Below, in pieces: positions 1 through 6,397 of a DNA stretch of 11,310 nt (positions are counted from its first letter, which is position 1; each line of letters begins with the position of its first letter). A program made the position numbers and the translations under genes. The notes under the pieces are model-generated. The model did no database searches and was not told the DNA's origin. It saw only the letters and a list, made by a program, of their open reading frames with translations. This DNA comes from Thermoanaerobaculia bacterium (GTDB taxonomy: Bacteria > Acidobacteriota > Thermoanaerobaculia > Multivoradales > UBA5704), in NCBI GenBank assembly GCA_025937035.1, contig JAICSG010000066.1:1-11310 (forward strand), in the 5' to 3' direction.

Positions 1-436
1 AGAAGTAGGTCTCGGGATAGAGCCCGTAGAAGGCGTACCCTTCGGGGACGGAGACCTCGACCGTTCCGGGGAGCTCGTGCGCCAGGAGATCGTCCAGGGC
101 CTGCCCGATCGGCGCCGTGGCGAACCGCGCCGCCTCTCCTTCCGGGAGAGCACCGAAGGTCCGGAAAGAGGGGAGCAGAACCCCGGCGACCGCCCGGGTC
201 AGGCGCGCCGCCGCCTCCCCCACCGGGCTCGGCCGCTCCTCGCCGTTCCGGGCCAGCTGATCGTCGAGCAGCCCCTGCTCGAGCTCGCCGGCCTCGATCA
301 GCAGGCCCGCCAGGATCGCGTGCCGCTCGATCCTCGGACGGGTGGTCACCAGCCGTTCCAGGCCGGCGCGGATCGCCGCGATCTTCTCTCGGGGGTCCTC
401 GACCCGTTTGGCGTCGCCGTAGACGAGCATGGGCAT
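1..436 (-). CDS. Unrecognised protein, 3' part beyond the left edge
   Basis: An open minus-strand frame enters from the left edge. From the ATG at 436 it reads MPMLVYGDAKRVEDPREK and continues for about 145 residues to the edge, ending EGYAFYGLYPETYF. Codon use is typical of the neighbours (G/C in third position) and no stop interrupts it. The protein looks soluble and mostly helical in its first 100 residues, with no signal peptide or membrane segment. I do not recognise the family and assign no function. An in-frame ATG at 490 would add 18 residues (MSIIAAGDFRSAVCIHAE), but it lies inside the palindrome at 484-495 that I read as an operator, and part of that stretch is less GC-rich. I therefore prefer 436 or 430. 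Neither has a convincing Shine-Dalgarno sequence. The gene is divergent from the MarR regulator and so could be its target. Confidence 0.6.
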   Translation of the reverse strand, partial: MPMLVYGDAKRVEDPREKIAAIRAGLERLVTTRPRIERHAILAGLLIEAGELEQGLLDDQLARNGEERPSPVGEAAARLTRAVAGVLLPSFRTFGALPEGEAARFATAPIGQALDDLLAHELPGTVEVSVPEGYAFYGLYPETYF

Positions 437-483
437 CTCAGCGTGGATGCAAACGGCGGACCGGAAATCTCCGGCCGCGATTA

Positions 484-495
484 TTGACATGTCAA
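484..495. promoter_or_regulatory. Palindromic operator, probable MarR-type site
   Basis: TTGACATGTCAA is a perfect 12-bp palindrome that contains the -35 hexamer of the marR promoter. MarR-family dimers commonly bind short palindromes overlapping their own promoters, so autorepression by the adjacent gene product is the natural inference. The site also lies 48 bp upstream of the likely start of the divergent gene at 436, so it could control both directions. Binding itself is inferred. Confidence 0.55.
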
Positions 496-512
496 CTATC
501 GACCTCTACAAT
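484..512 (+). promoter_or_regulatory. Sigma-70 type promoter of the marR gene
   Basis: TTGACA at 484-489 (perfect -35) and TACAAT at 507-512 (5 of 6 to the -10 consensus) are separated by exactly 17 bp. Transcription would begin near 519-520, at or next to the ATG at 520, so the transcript could be leaderless or carry a leader of about 12 nt before the ATG at 532. This is the only near-consensus promoter I find in the window. Confidence 0.7.
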
Positions 513-519
513 CATCGCC

Positions 520-1005
520 ATGGAGAAGGAGATGAGCCAGTTGCAGCGGGAGATCCGGCAGGGAAAGCCCTTCCGCTCGCGTGGCCAGGAGGTGGTCGTG
601 GCATTGCTTCGCACGGCGGATCTGATCCGGCGCACCGTGGGCCGGGTCCTGGAGCCGCATGACATCACTCCCCAGCAGTACAACGTGCTCCGCATCCTGC
701 GCGGCGCGGGCGAGCAGGGGTTGCCCACCCTGGAGATCGCCGAGCGCATGATCGAGCAGGCCCCCGGGGTGACCCGGCTGCTCGACCGCCTGGAGGTGAA
801 GGGCCTGGTGCGCCGCCAGCGCTGCGCCCAGGACCGGCGGCAGGTGCTCTGCTGGCTCACCCCCGCCGGGCTCGAGCTGGTCGAGCGGCTGGACGAGCCG
901 GTCGACTCCGCCGACGCCGAGGCGGTCGCCATGCTCACTCCCGAGGAGCAGGAGAAGCTCCTCCGGATGCTGGACGCGGTCCGCTCCGGCTCCGCACCCA
1001 GGTAG
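520..1005 (+). CDS. MarR-family transcriptional regulator
   Basis: Predicted dimeric winged-helix DNA-binding regulator of 161 residues, the usual MarR length. Helix-turn-helix and wing lie at about residues 48-115: ITPQQYNVLRIL, then LEIAERM and VTRLLDRLEVKGLVRR (recognition region), then the wing with the family-typical DRR turn (QDRRQVLCWLTPAG). Flanking helices at about 20-45 and 120-160 would form the dimer interface. Two cysteines (102 and 111) flank the wing; whether they sense redox state is unknown. The start could be the ATG at 520, directly at the predicted transcription start, or the ATG at 532 (MSQLQREI), which has GGAG at 522-525 six bases upstream. A TTG at 484 would lie inside the -35 box and is rejected. 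The palindrome over the promoter suggests autoregulation. The yceI-like gene follows 88 bp downstream and is a plausible target. The ligand cannot be read from the sequence. Confidence 0.9.
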   Translation: MEKEMSQLQREIRQGKPFRSRGQEVVVALLRTADLIRRTVGRVLEPHDITPQQYNVLRILRGAGEQGLPTLEIAERMIEQAPGVTRLLDRLEVKGLVRRQRCAQDRRQVLCWLTPAGLELVERLDEPVDSADAEAVAMLTPEEQEKLLRMLDAVRSGSAPR

Positions 1006-1022
1006 ACAAATTTTTTTGGTCA

Positions 1023-1044
1023 AAAGGTTGAACCGACAACCTTT
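1023..1044. promoter_or_regulatory. Inverted repeat in the marR-yceI gap
   Basis: AAAGGTTG at 1023-1030 and CAACCTTT at 1037-1044 are perfect 8-bp inverted repeats separated by 6 bases. The element sits 50 bp upstream of the yceI-like start and just downstream of a T-run (1011-1017) that follows the marR stop. It may be an operator or a transcript hairpin. It is not followed by a T-tract, which argues against a simple terminator for marR. Its TCAA/TTGA core resembles the half-sites of the palindrome at 484-495, but only loosely. Confidence 0.4.
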
Positions 1045-1093
1045 AACCCGACACTCATCCCCAAGGGGAATTGAATCTCAGGAGGAAACGCCA

Positions 1094-1696
1094 ATGAATC
1101 GCAAGCTCTTCGCCGCCGCCGTTCTCACCACCCTCGCCGCCCTGCCGCTGCGGGCCGACAATTTCGCCATCGACCCCAACCATTCCGAGGTCTCGTTCCA
1201 GATCCGCCATATGGTCAGCCAGGTGCGGGGCCGGTTCAACGACTTCAACGGGACGGTGCAGCTCGACCCCAAGAACCTGCCCGCCTCCTCGGTCGAGCTC
1301 CACATCAAGGCGGCCAGCATCGACACCAACGTGCCCGACCGCGACAAGCACCTGCGCTCGGCCGACTTCTTCGACGTCGAGAAGTACCCCGAGATCACCT
1401 TCAAGAGCGAGTCGATCAAGCCCGCCGGCAAGGACACCTACAACGTCACGGGCACGCTGACCATGCACGGGGTCAGCAAGAAGGTCACCCTGCCGGTGAC
1501 CTACGGGGGCCAGGCCAAGGACCCCTGGGGTGGCACCCGGGCCGGCTTTCAGACCGCGACCACTCTCGACCGCAAGGAGTATGGGATCGTCTGGAACAAG
1601 GCGCTCGACGCCGGTGGCGCCCTCCTGGGCGACGACGTCAGCATCGCGATCAACCTGGAGACGGTGAAGAAGGACGCCGCCGCCAAGGGCAAGTAA
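1094..1696 (+). CDS. YceI-family periplasmic lipid-binding protein
   Basis: 200 residues, about normal for the family. Residues 1-22 form a signal peptide (MNRKLFAAAVLTTLAALPLRA), so the protein is exported. The rest is a YceI-type beta-barrel (lipocalin-like): FAIDPNHSEVSFQIRHM at the start, VRGRFNDFNGTVQLDP, then LRSADFFDVEKYPEITFKS, the VTGTLTMHGVSKKVTLPV segment and the closing DVSIAINLE strand. Known members bind isoprenoid or other amphipathic lipids; the ligand here is inferred only from the family. The start is supported by a strong AGGAGGAA at 1080-1087; an in-frame upstream extension to 1016 lacks such support and would hide the signal peptide. The C-terminus is lysine-rich (KKDAAAKGK). 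It lies 88 bp downstream of marR on the same strand and may share its transcript or be regulated by it. Confidence 0.93.
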   Translation: MNRKLFAAAVLTTLAALPLRADNFAIDPNHSEVSFQIRHMVSQVRGRFNDFNGTVQLDPKNLPASSVELHIKAASIDTNVPDRDKHLRSADFFDVEKYPEITFKSESIKPAGKDTYNVTGTLTMHGVSKKVTLPVTYGGQAKDPWGGTRAGFQTATTLDRKEYGIVWNKALDAGGALLGDDVSIAINLETVKKDAAAKGK

Positions 1697-1724
1697 GCGA
1701 TCGCCCATCCCCGCGCGGATCGCG

Positions 1725-1757
1725 CCCCCGGGAATTCTGAAGGAGCCCTCCCGGGGG
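1725..1757 (+). terminator. Possible terminator hairpin after the yceI-like gene
   Basis: CCCCCGGGA at 1725-1733 pairs perfectly with TCCCGGGGG at 1749-1757 around a 15-base loop, 28 bp after the yceI-like stop. A GC-rich stem at a gene end fits transcription termination, but the following bases (GCGTCATT) give no real T-tract, so this could equally be a 3'-end stabilising hairpin. Confidence 0.35.
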
Positions 1758-1809
1758 GCGTCATTCCCCTCGCATCCGCCGCGCGGGCCCTCCCTTTTCA
1801 CGTCTGAGA

Positions 1810-2103
1810 ATTTCGGAGGGCGGACGCCGCCCACCGAGATCCCCATCCGAGATCTCGCGGGGCGGCCGCCGCCCTTCGAGGCCCCGCGGAAAAATCTCGG
1901 AGGGCAGCCATCGCCCACCGAGATCCCGAACGAGATTCTCGTTGGGCAGTCGTCGCCCTCCCAGATCCCAGATGGAAATCTCGTTGGGCAGTCGCCGCCC
2001 TCCGAGATCCCGAAGTAAAATCTCACTGGGCAGCCGCTGCCCTCCGAGATCCCGGACCGGAATCTCGCGGGGCGACGGCCGCCCTCCGGGGAGCGATCGC
2101 GCG
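1810..2103. repeat. Tandem array of seven 42-bp hairpin-forming units
   Basis: Seven head-to-tail units of exactly 42 bp start at 1810, 1852, 1894, 1936, 1978, 2020 and 2062. The core is ATCTCG, two variable bases, GGGC, seven variable bases, GCCC, two variable bases, CGAGAT, CCC, then about eight variable bases. ATCTCG/CGAGAT and GGGC/GCCC are inverted repeats, so most units can fold into a hairpin. Unit 1 keeps the fold with ATTTCG, a T-G wobble. Units 2, 4 and 6 have small stem mismatches, and unit 7 decays after about 27 bases. The last bases of each unit (positions 36-42) vary freely. The array occupies the 453-bp gap between the yceI-like and ybaK-like genes. All units are open in one plus-strand frame because 42 is a multiple of three, but no credible start precedes them, so I treat the array as non-coding. 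Function unknown. Confidence 0.9.
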
Positions 2104-2132
2104 CGAGCCCTGGGTCCTCCGCGCCCCTTCTT

Positions 2133-2144
2133 CCTGTATACAGG
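2133..2144. promoter_or_regulatory. Palindrome upstream of the ybaK-like gene
   Basis: CCTGTATACAGG is a perfect 12-bp palindrome ending 5 bp before the ATG at 2150. It contains TATACA (2137-2142), a possible -10 element that would place the transcript start at about 2149 and make the message leaderless. No -35 box is visible. It may be a repressor operator. The CTGT/ACAG arms recall E. coli LexA half-sites, but the spacing of 2 instead of 8 does not fit that site. Confidence 0.4.
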
Positions 2145-2149
2145 CGGTC

Positions 2150-2632
2150 ATGAAAACCAACGCCGCCCGCCTCCTCGACTCCATGGAAATCCCTTACGAG
2201 CTGCGCGACTACGAGGTCGACCCCGACGACCTCGCCGCGGAGTCCGTGGCCCGCAAGATCGGGCTCCCTCCCGAGCAGGTGTTCAAGACCCTGGTGGCGC
2301 GGGGGGATCGCACGGGAGTCCTGCTCGCCGTGGTGCCGGGGGACATGGAGCTGGACCTGAAGGCGCTCGCCCGCCTCTCCGGCGACCGCAAGGCCGAGGT
2401 GGTGTCGCTCAAGGAGGTGCAGCCGCTGACCGGCTACGTGCGGGGCGGGGTCACCGCCCTGGCCGGCAGGAAGGACTACCCCGTCTTCGTGGACGAGACG
2501 GTCGAGCTGTTCGACGTGATCTCGGTCTCGGCCGGCACGCGGGGGACCCAGATCCTGCTCGCGCCGGCCGACTACCTGCGGGCCACCCGCGGCACCGTGG
2601 GGGCGATCGCCAAAGAGAAGGAGGGATCGTAG
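2150..2632 (+). CDS. ybaK: YbaK/EbsC-family aminoacyl-tRNA deacylase
   Basis: Predicted cytosolic trans-editing enzyme that hydrolyses mischarged Cys-tRNA(Pro) or a related aminoacyl-tRNA. 160 residues, matching the YbaK family. Landmarks: MKTNAARLLD at the start, GLPPEQVFKTLVARGD (residues 38-53) carrying the conserved catalytic lysine K46, then LLAVVPGDMELDLKALA, and the GYVRGGVTALAGRKDYPVFVDET segment that forms the substrate pocket in this family. The C-terminal GTRGTQILLAPADYLRATRG is also characteristic. The start has only a weak AGGCGG before it and lies directly behind the palindrome at 2133-2144. No cognate prolyl-tRNA synthetase gene is in the window. Substrate specificity (YbaK versus ProX or other INS-like deacylases) cannot be fixed from sequence reading alone. 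Confidence 0.92.
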   Translation: MKTNAARLLDSMEIPYELRDYEVDPDDLAAESVARKIGLPPEQVFKTLVARGDRTGVLLAVVPGDMELDLKALARLSGDRKAEVVSLKEVQPLTGYVRGGVTALAGRKDYPVFVDETVELFDVISVSAGTRGTQILLAPADYLRATRGTVGAIAKEKEGS

Positions 2633-2689
2633 TATATTGTCAGTGCTGCATAGATCCGTCCGATTGATCCGTCAGGATAGCGCGCGGCC

Positions 2690-3826
2690 ATGCCCAACCC
2701 CTCCCCTCCCCTGACCGCCCACGAGCTGATGCGCCAGCTGGGATTCAAATTCCCCACCGGGGCCGTCCTGGAGCCCACCTCCGCCTCGCGGGCCCCGGCG
2801 CCGCGCTTCGAGGGGCCGCTCGCCCTGGCGACCCGCGCCGCCTCGACCCGGCGGATGCTCCATGTCACCAACGGCGACAGCGCGGCCGGATCGCTCCGCC
2901 TCTCCGGGATCTCCGGCGACGTCTCCGTCACCGCCGACGTGCTGCACGAGGGACCGGCCCCCGGCGGCCTCCCTCCAGAGCGCTGGCGGAAGGTGCGCGC
3001 CCGCTATCTCGCCGAGAGCGGCTACGACGACTACGACTCCTGCCTGGCCCGCCTCACCCGCTGGGACCACACCGTGGAGGACTACCGCTCCTATGACGAG
3101 GTGGTCCTCTGGTTCGAGCACGACCTCTTCGACCAGCTCCTGCTGATCCGCGCCCTGGACGGCTTCGCCGGCCGCAATCTCGGGGGCACGGAGCTGTCGC
3201 TGATCTGCATCGGCGAGTTTCCGGGCGTGGTCCCCTTCCACGGCCTGGGCCAGCTCACCCCCCAGCAGATGGCGACCCTGTGCCCCAAGCGCCAGCGGGT
3301 CTACGAGGGGCAGAAGCTGCTGGCGCGGGACGCCTGGCGGGCCTTCTGCTCGCCGGACCCCACGGGGCTGGAGGCGATCCTGGCCCGCGACACCTCCCCC
3401 CTGCCGTTCCTCGCCGGAGCGCTCCGCCGGCACCTGGAGGAGCTCCCCTGGACCACCGACGGCCTCTCGCGCTCCGAGCGGCAGATCCTGCTGGCGCTGC
3501 GCCAGGGGGCCGGCACCTTCGAGGAGGCCTTCCGCGCCACTCAGGGGATGGAGGAGCGGGTCTATATGGGGGACCTCTCCTTCCACCGCATCCTGCGCGA
3601 GCTGGCCGCGCCGCCACGGCCCCTGCTCCGCTTCGAGCCCGCCATGGGCGCCCCCTCACGCGCGCAGCGGGTCGCCCTCACCGCCACCGGCCGCGAGGTC
3701 CTGGAGGGGCGGGACGACTGGGTGGGCATCCGCGGCATCGACCGCTGGCTGGGCGGCGTCCACCTCCAGGGGGTGGAGGCGGCCTGGCGCTGGGAGCCTG
3801 AAACGGGACGGCTGGTCCGGCCGTAG
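2690..3826 (+). CDS. DUF1835 domain-containing protein
   Basis: 378 residues, predicted cytosolic, function unknown. The DUF1835 domain spans about residues 56-200 and shows its signatures: MLHVTNGDSAAGSL (56-69), DVLHEGPAP (83-91), and VVLWFEHDLFDQLLLI (138-153). The C-terminal part looks like the companion domain of this family: GLSRSERQILLAL, VYMGDLSFHRILREL, ALTATGREVLEG and GIDRWLGGVHLQG close to the end. An N-terminal stretch of about 55 residues (LTAHELMRQLGFKFPTG) precedes the domain. It may be a natural extension or a start-site error; the ATG at 2855 would begin directly at MLHVTNGD. The gene starts 57 bp after the ybaK-like stop, with a weak AGGA at 2674. The upstream gap contains GATCCGTC twice, 13 bp apart, and a TTGTCA that could be a -35 box without a good -10. 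DUF1835 has no settled biochemical role and none is assigned. Confidence 0.88.
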   Translation: MPNPSPPLTAHELMRQLGFKFPTGAVLEPTSASRAPAPRFEGPLALATRAASTRRMLHVTNGDSAAGSLRLSGISGDVSVTADVLHEGPAPGGLPPERWRKVRARYLAESGYDDYDSCLARLTRWDHTVEDYRSYDEVVLWFEHDLFDQLLLIRALDGFAGRNLGGTELSLICIGEFPGVVPFHGLGQLTPQQMATLCPKRQRVYEGQKLLARDAWRAFCSPDPTGLEAILARDTSPLPFLAGALRRHLEELPWTTDGLSRSERQILLALRQGAGTFEEAFRATQGMEERVYMGDLSFHRILRELAAPPRPLLRFEPAMGAPSRAQRVALTATGREVLEGRDDWVGIRGIDRWLGGVHLQGVEAAWRWEPETGRLVRP

Positions 3827-3834
3827 GAAGGGTT

Positions 3835-3876
3835 GAAGGGGCTCGTGGAATAGCGCCTCGGTCCCCCTTCGTTTTC
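3835..3876 (+). terminator. Probable intrinsic terminator after the DUF1835 gene
   Basis: GAAGGGG at 3835-3841 pairs with CCCCTTC at 3864-3870, followed directly by GTTTTC and further T-rich bases. It begins 9 bp after the stop codon of the DUF1835 gene. The loop is long (22 bases), which weakens the call, but position and T-run fit termination. Confidence 0.45.
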
Positions 3877-3905
3877 TTCCAGCAGCATCCCGGAGGCCAA
3901 CACCC

Positions 3906-5087
3906 ATGCATTCACACCTGGCGCGATTCTGGACCCGAGCTCTCCTCGGTCTCGCTTTGCTCCTCGGTTTCGCGGCGCTCCCCGCCGCCGCCCGGTCCCA
4001 ATCCATCCTCGACGACGAGCAGTTCCGCGCCGAGCTCCGGCAGGGGCTCGACCGCCTCTACGACATGGACTACGACGGCGCCAACGCCGCCTTCGCCGAG
4101 ATCGAGAAGCGCTACCCGGACCACCCCGTCGGCCCCTTCCTGCGCTCGCTCCACCCCTGGTGGGAGATCCTGGTCGATCCCGACGACGACTCGCACGACG
4201 ATGCCTTCTTCGACTCGATGTCCGAGGTGATCAAGCGCTGCGACCACCGCCTGCGGCGGGACCCGCAGGACCTCGACGGCATGTTCTTCAAGGCGGGCGC
4301 CCTGGCCTTCCGCGGCCGGCTGTACACCGACCGCAAGAGCTGGCTGCGGGCGGCGCTGGACGGCCGCAAGGCGCTCCAATTACTGGAGGGGGTCCGCAAG
4401 CGGGACCCCGAGAACCCCGACCTCCTGCTGGGGGTCGGCCTCTTCGACTATCTGGCGGACGTGGCGCCGCACCAGTATCCGGTCCTCAAGCCGTTCACCC
4501 GCTTCTTCCCCCAGGGGAGCCGCGCGCGGGGGCTCGCCGAGATCGCCGAGGCGGTCGAGAAGGGGCACTTCGTGCAGGCCGAGGCGGCGTTCTGTCTGGT
4601 ACAGATCAACTACATCTTCGAGCACGACTACGCCACCTCGCTCCACTACGCCCGCTGGCTGCGCGACCGCTATCCGGACAACGCGGTCTTCCACGTCTAT
4701 GAGGGGCGGGCCCTCGCCCAGCTCAACCTCTGGCAGGACGAGCACCAGGACCTCCTCGACGTGCTGTCACGGCAGTCCGAGGGGAAGACCGGCTATCGCG
4801 GGGACGTGATCCAGCAGGCCCTCTACGTGCTGGGGCGGGACGACGTGCGGTGGCGGCAGTTCGGCGAGGCGGTCCCCGTGCTCTCGCGGCTGGAGGGGCT
4901 CCCCACGCGCAGCAGCGCCGACCAGGAGTACAAGGCCTACGGCCGCCTCTACCGGGGCATGGCACTGGACGCCCTCGGCCGCCGCGACGAGGCGGTCTTC
5001 TGGTACAACCGGGCCCTCTCGGCGAGACCGCCCAGCCAGGTCCGCGACAAGGCGCGGGACTACCTCAGGGCTCCGTATCCGGGGTGA
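3906..5087 (+). CDS. Secreted tetratricopeptide-repeat protein
   Basis: 393 residues. Residues 1-31 are a signal peptide (basic start, hydrophobic ALLGLALLLGFAALPAAA, then RSQ), so the mature protein is exported, probably to the periplasm. The rest is helical with TPR-like units: about 44-75 (LDRLYDMDYDGANAAFAEIEKRYPDHP), 125-175, and a clear C-terminal repeat at 345-375 (YGRLYRGMALDALGRRDEAVFWYNRALSARP). The middle contains aromatic-rich stretches (LHPWWEILVDPDDD; YPVLKPFTRFFPQG). TPR proteins scaffold protein contacts; the partner here is unknown. The start is supported by GGAGG at 3892-3896, nine bases upstream. The 3' end overlaps the convergent permease gene by 23 bp. Its context gives no functional hint. 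Confidence 0.85.
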   Translation: MHSHLARFWTRALLGLALLLGFAALPAAARSQSILDDEQFRAELRQGLDRLYDMDYDGANAAFAEIEKRYPDHPVGPFLRSLHPWWEILVDPDDDSHDDAFFDSMSEVIKRCDHRLRRDPQDLDGMFFKAGALAFRGRLYTDRKSWLRAALDGRKALQLLEGVRKRDPENPDLLLGVGLFDYLADVAPHQYPVLKPFTRFFPQGSRARGLAEIAEAVEKGHFVQAEAAFCLVQINYIFEHDYATSLHYARWLRDRYPDNAVFHVYEGRALAQLNLWQDEHQDLLDVLSRQSEGKTGYRGDVIQQALYVLGRDDVRWRQFGEAVPVLSRLEGLPTRSSADQEYKAYGRLYRGMALDALGRRDEAVFWYNRALSARPPSQVRDKARDYLRAPYPG

Positions 5088-6339
5088 CCGGGCGCCGCCA
5101 GAAGAAGTAGATCAGCCCGCCGGCGACCAGGGCGATGGCGCCGGCGATCAAATTCTCTACCTTGGCGCTCGCCGCGAACACCACGCAGAGCAGGGCGGCG
5201 GCGATCGGGATCGCCGGCCCGCCGGGGAGCCGGACCACCGCCTCCCGAGGGAGCTTGCGCCGTAGCACCGGCACCGCCAGGGCGGTGCCGAAGTAGGTGG
5301 CCAGCCGCGCCACGGTCGACAGGGTGGCGAGCGCCTCGAAAGAGCCGGTGAAGGCGAGCGGCAGGGCGATGGCGGTCTGCAGCACGACCGCCGCCGCGGG
5401 CGTCCGGTACTTCGGATGCAGAGTCGCCAGGAAGCGCGGCCCGAAGCCGTCCCGGGCCAGGGCATAGAGGTAACGGGGACCGGAGAGCACGGTGTTGCCG
5501 TTGGTGCCGAGGATCGAGATCACCCCGCCCACCGTCATCAGCAGGCCCCCCCAGGGGAGGAACCGCGCCGCGGCGTCCGCCAGCGGGGTCTGCGAATTCA
5601 CCACGCCGGGGAGGGTCCCCAGGGCCACCCACTGCACGGCCGAGTAGATCAGGGTGACGATGACGATCTGGGTGATGAGGGCGAACGGCACGTCCCGGCG
5701 CGGGTTCTTAAACTCTCCGGCCGGCGCCGCCGTGTTCTCGAATCCAGCATAGGCGTAGAGGAGCAGGAGCACGGCGTCTCCCAGGCCGCCCGCTCCCGGC
5801 TTCGGGGTCACCGAGGTCGCGAGGCTGGGCGAGACGTAGAAGACCCCCACGAAGATGAAGACCAGGAGCGGCAGCGTCTTGGTGATCGCCAGGAAGACCG
5901 CCGTGCGCACCCCCGACTTGACGCCGATGACGTTGATCCAGGTCAGCAGGAGCACGGGAAGGATGATGGCGAGCGCCTTCCCCGTCCCTACGTTGGCCTC
6001 CGGCCAGAGATAGCCGACCGCCCGCGCGAACCCCACCGACAGCGAGGAGACCGAGGCGACCCGGGCCAGCCAGGTCATCCACCCCACCTCGAAGCCGGCG
6101 AGCTCGCCGAACGCCTCGCGGGTGTAGACGTAGGCGCTCCCCGGGCGGTCGAAATAGCTGCCGGCCTCGGCGAAGCAGAGCACCAGCAGGAGCACCGCGA
6201 TGCCGGCCAGCACCACCGCCCCCACGCTCGCCCACCCCAGGATGGCCGCAGCCGCCGCCGGCAGCAGATAGACGCCGCTGCCGATGACGTCGTTGACCGA
6301 GAAGCCGACGATCTCCCACCGGGAGATGGCCCGGCGCAT
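5065..6339 (-). CDS. APC-superfamily amino-acid permease
   Basis: Inner-membrane transporter of about 424 residues with roughly 12 hydrophobic segments. Segment 1 carries the APC substrate-binding signature (FSVNDVIGSGVYLLPAA, GSG at residues 20-22). Segment 6 is followed by the canonical YAGFENTAAPAGEFKNPRRDVP motif. Later, ISILGTNGNTVLSGPRYLYALARDGFGP is the expected loop after segment 8. This supports proton- or exchange-coupled amino-acid transport; the substrate is not readable. I take the ATG at 6339, with AGAAG six bases upstream and the usual short N-terminus. A TTG at 6375 would add 12 residues (MIDSSAPPQKIA). The nuclease-like gene ends at 6398 on the same strand, so the permease may be read from an upstream promoter. 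Its 3' end overlaps the TPR gene. Confidence 0.92.
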   Translation of the reverse strand: MRRAISRWEIVGFSVNDVIGSGVYLLPAAAAAILGWASVGAVVLAGIAVLLLVLCFAEAGSYFDRPGSAYVYTREAFGELAGFEVGWMTWLARVASVSSLSVGFARAVGYLWPEANVGTGKALAIILPVLLLTWINVIGVKSGVRTAVFLAITKTLPLLVFIFVGVFYVSPSLATSVTPKPGAGGLGDAVLLLLYAYAGFENTAAPAGEFKNPRRDVPFALITQIVIVTLIYSAVQWVALGTLPGVVNSQTPLADAAARFLPWGGLLMTVGGVISILGTNGNTVLSGPRYLYALARDGFGPRFLATLHPKYRTPAAAVVLQTAIALPLAFTGSFEALATLSTVARLATYFGTALAVPVLRRKLPREAVVRLPGGPAIPIAAALLCVVFAASAKVENLIAGAIALVAGGLIYFFWRRPVTPDTEP

Positions 6340-6397
6340 GGCGATCTTCTGAGGAGGGGCGCTGGAGTCGATCAAGCCCCGCGATGGTACCCGAAAT

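Noticed and set aside
1055..2026. Minus-strand frame antisense to the yceI-like gene and including the array
   Set aside because: It is a GC-driven shadow: the yceI-like gene on the other strand has clear family motifs, signal peptide and ribosome binding site.
1810..2103. CRISPR array
   Set aside because: The period is 42 bp with divergence spread along the whole unit, no unique spacers of normal length between identical repeats, and no cas genes nearby.
1942..2667. Long plus-strand frame through the repeat array and across the ybaK-like gene
   Set aside because: It begins at a TTG inside a repeat unit without a ribosome binding site and continues out of frame through the whole well-recognised ybaK-like gene. 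It is open because of base composition.
2653..2673. Direct repeat GATCCGTC twice, 13 bp apart, as a regulator site
   Set aside because: Two 8-bp copies are too little to support a site without conservation data; noted only in the entry for the DUF1835 gene.
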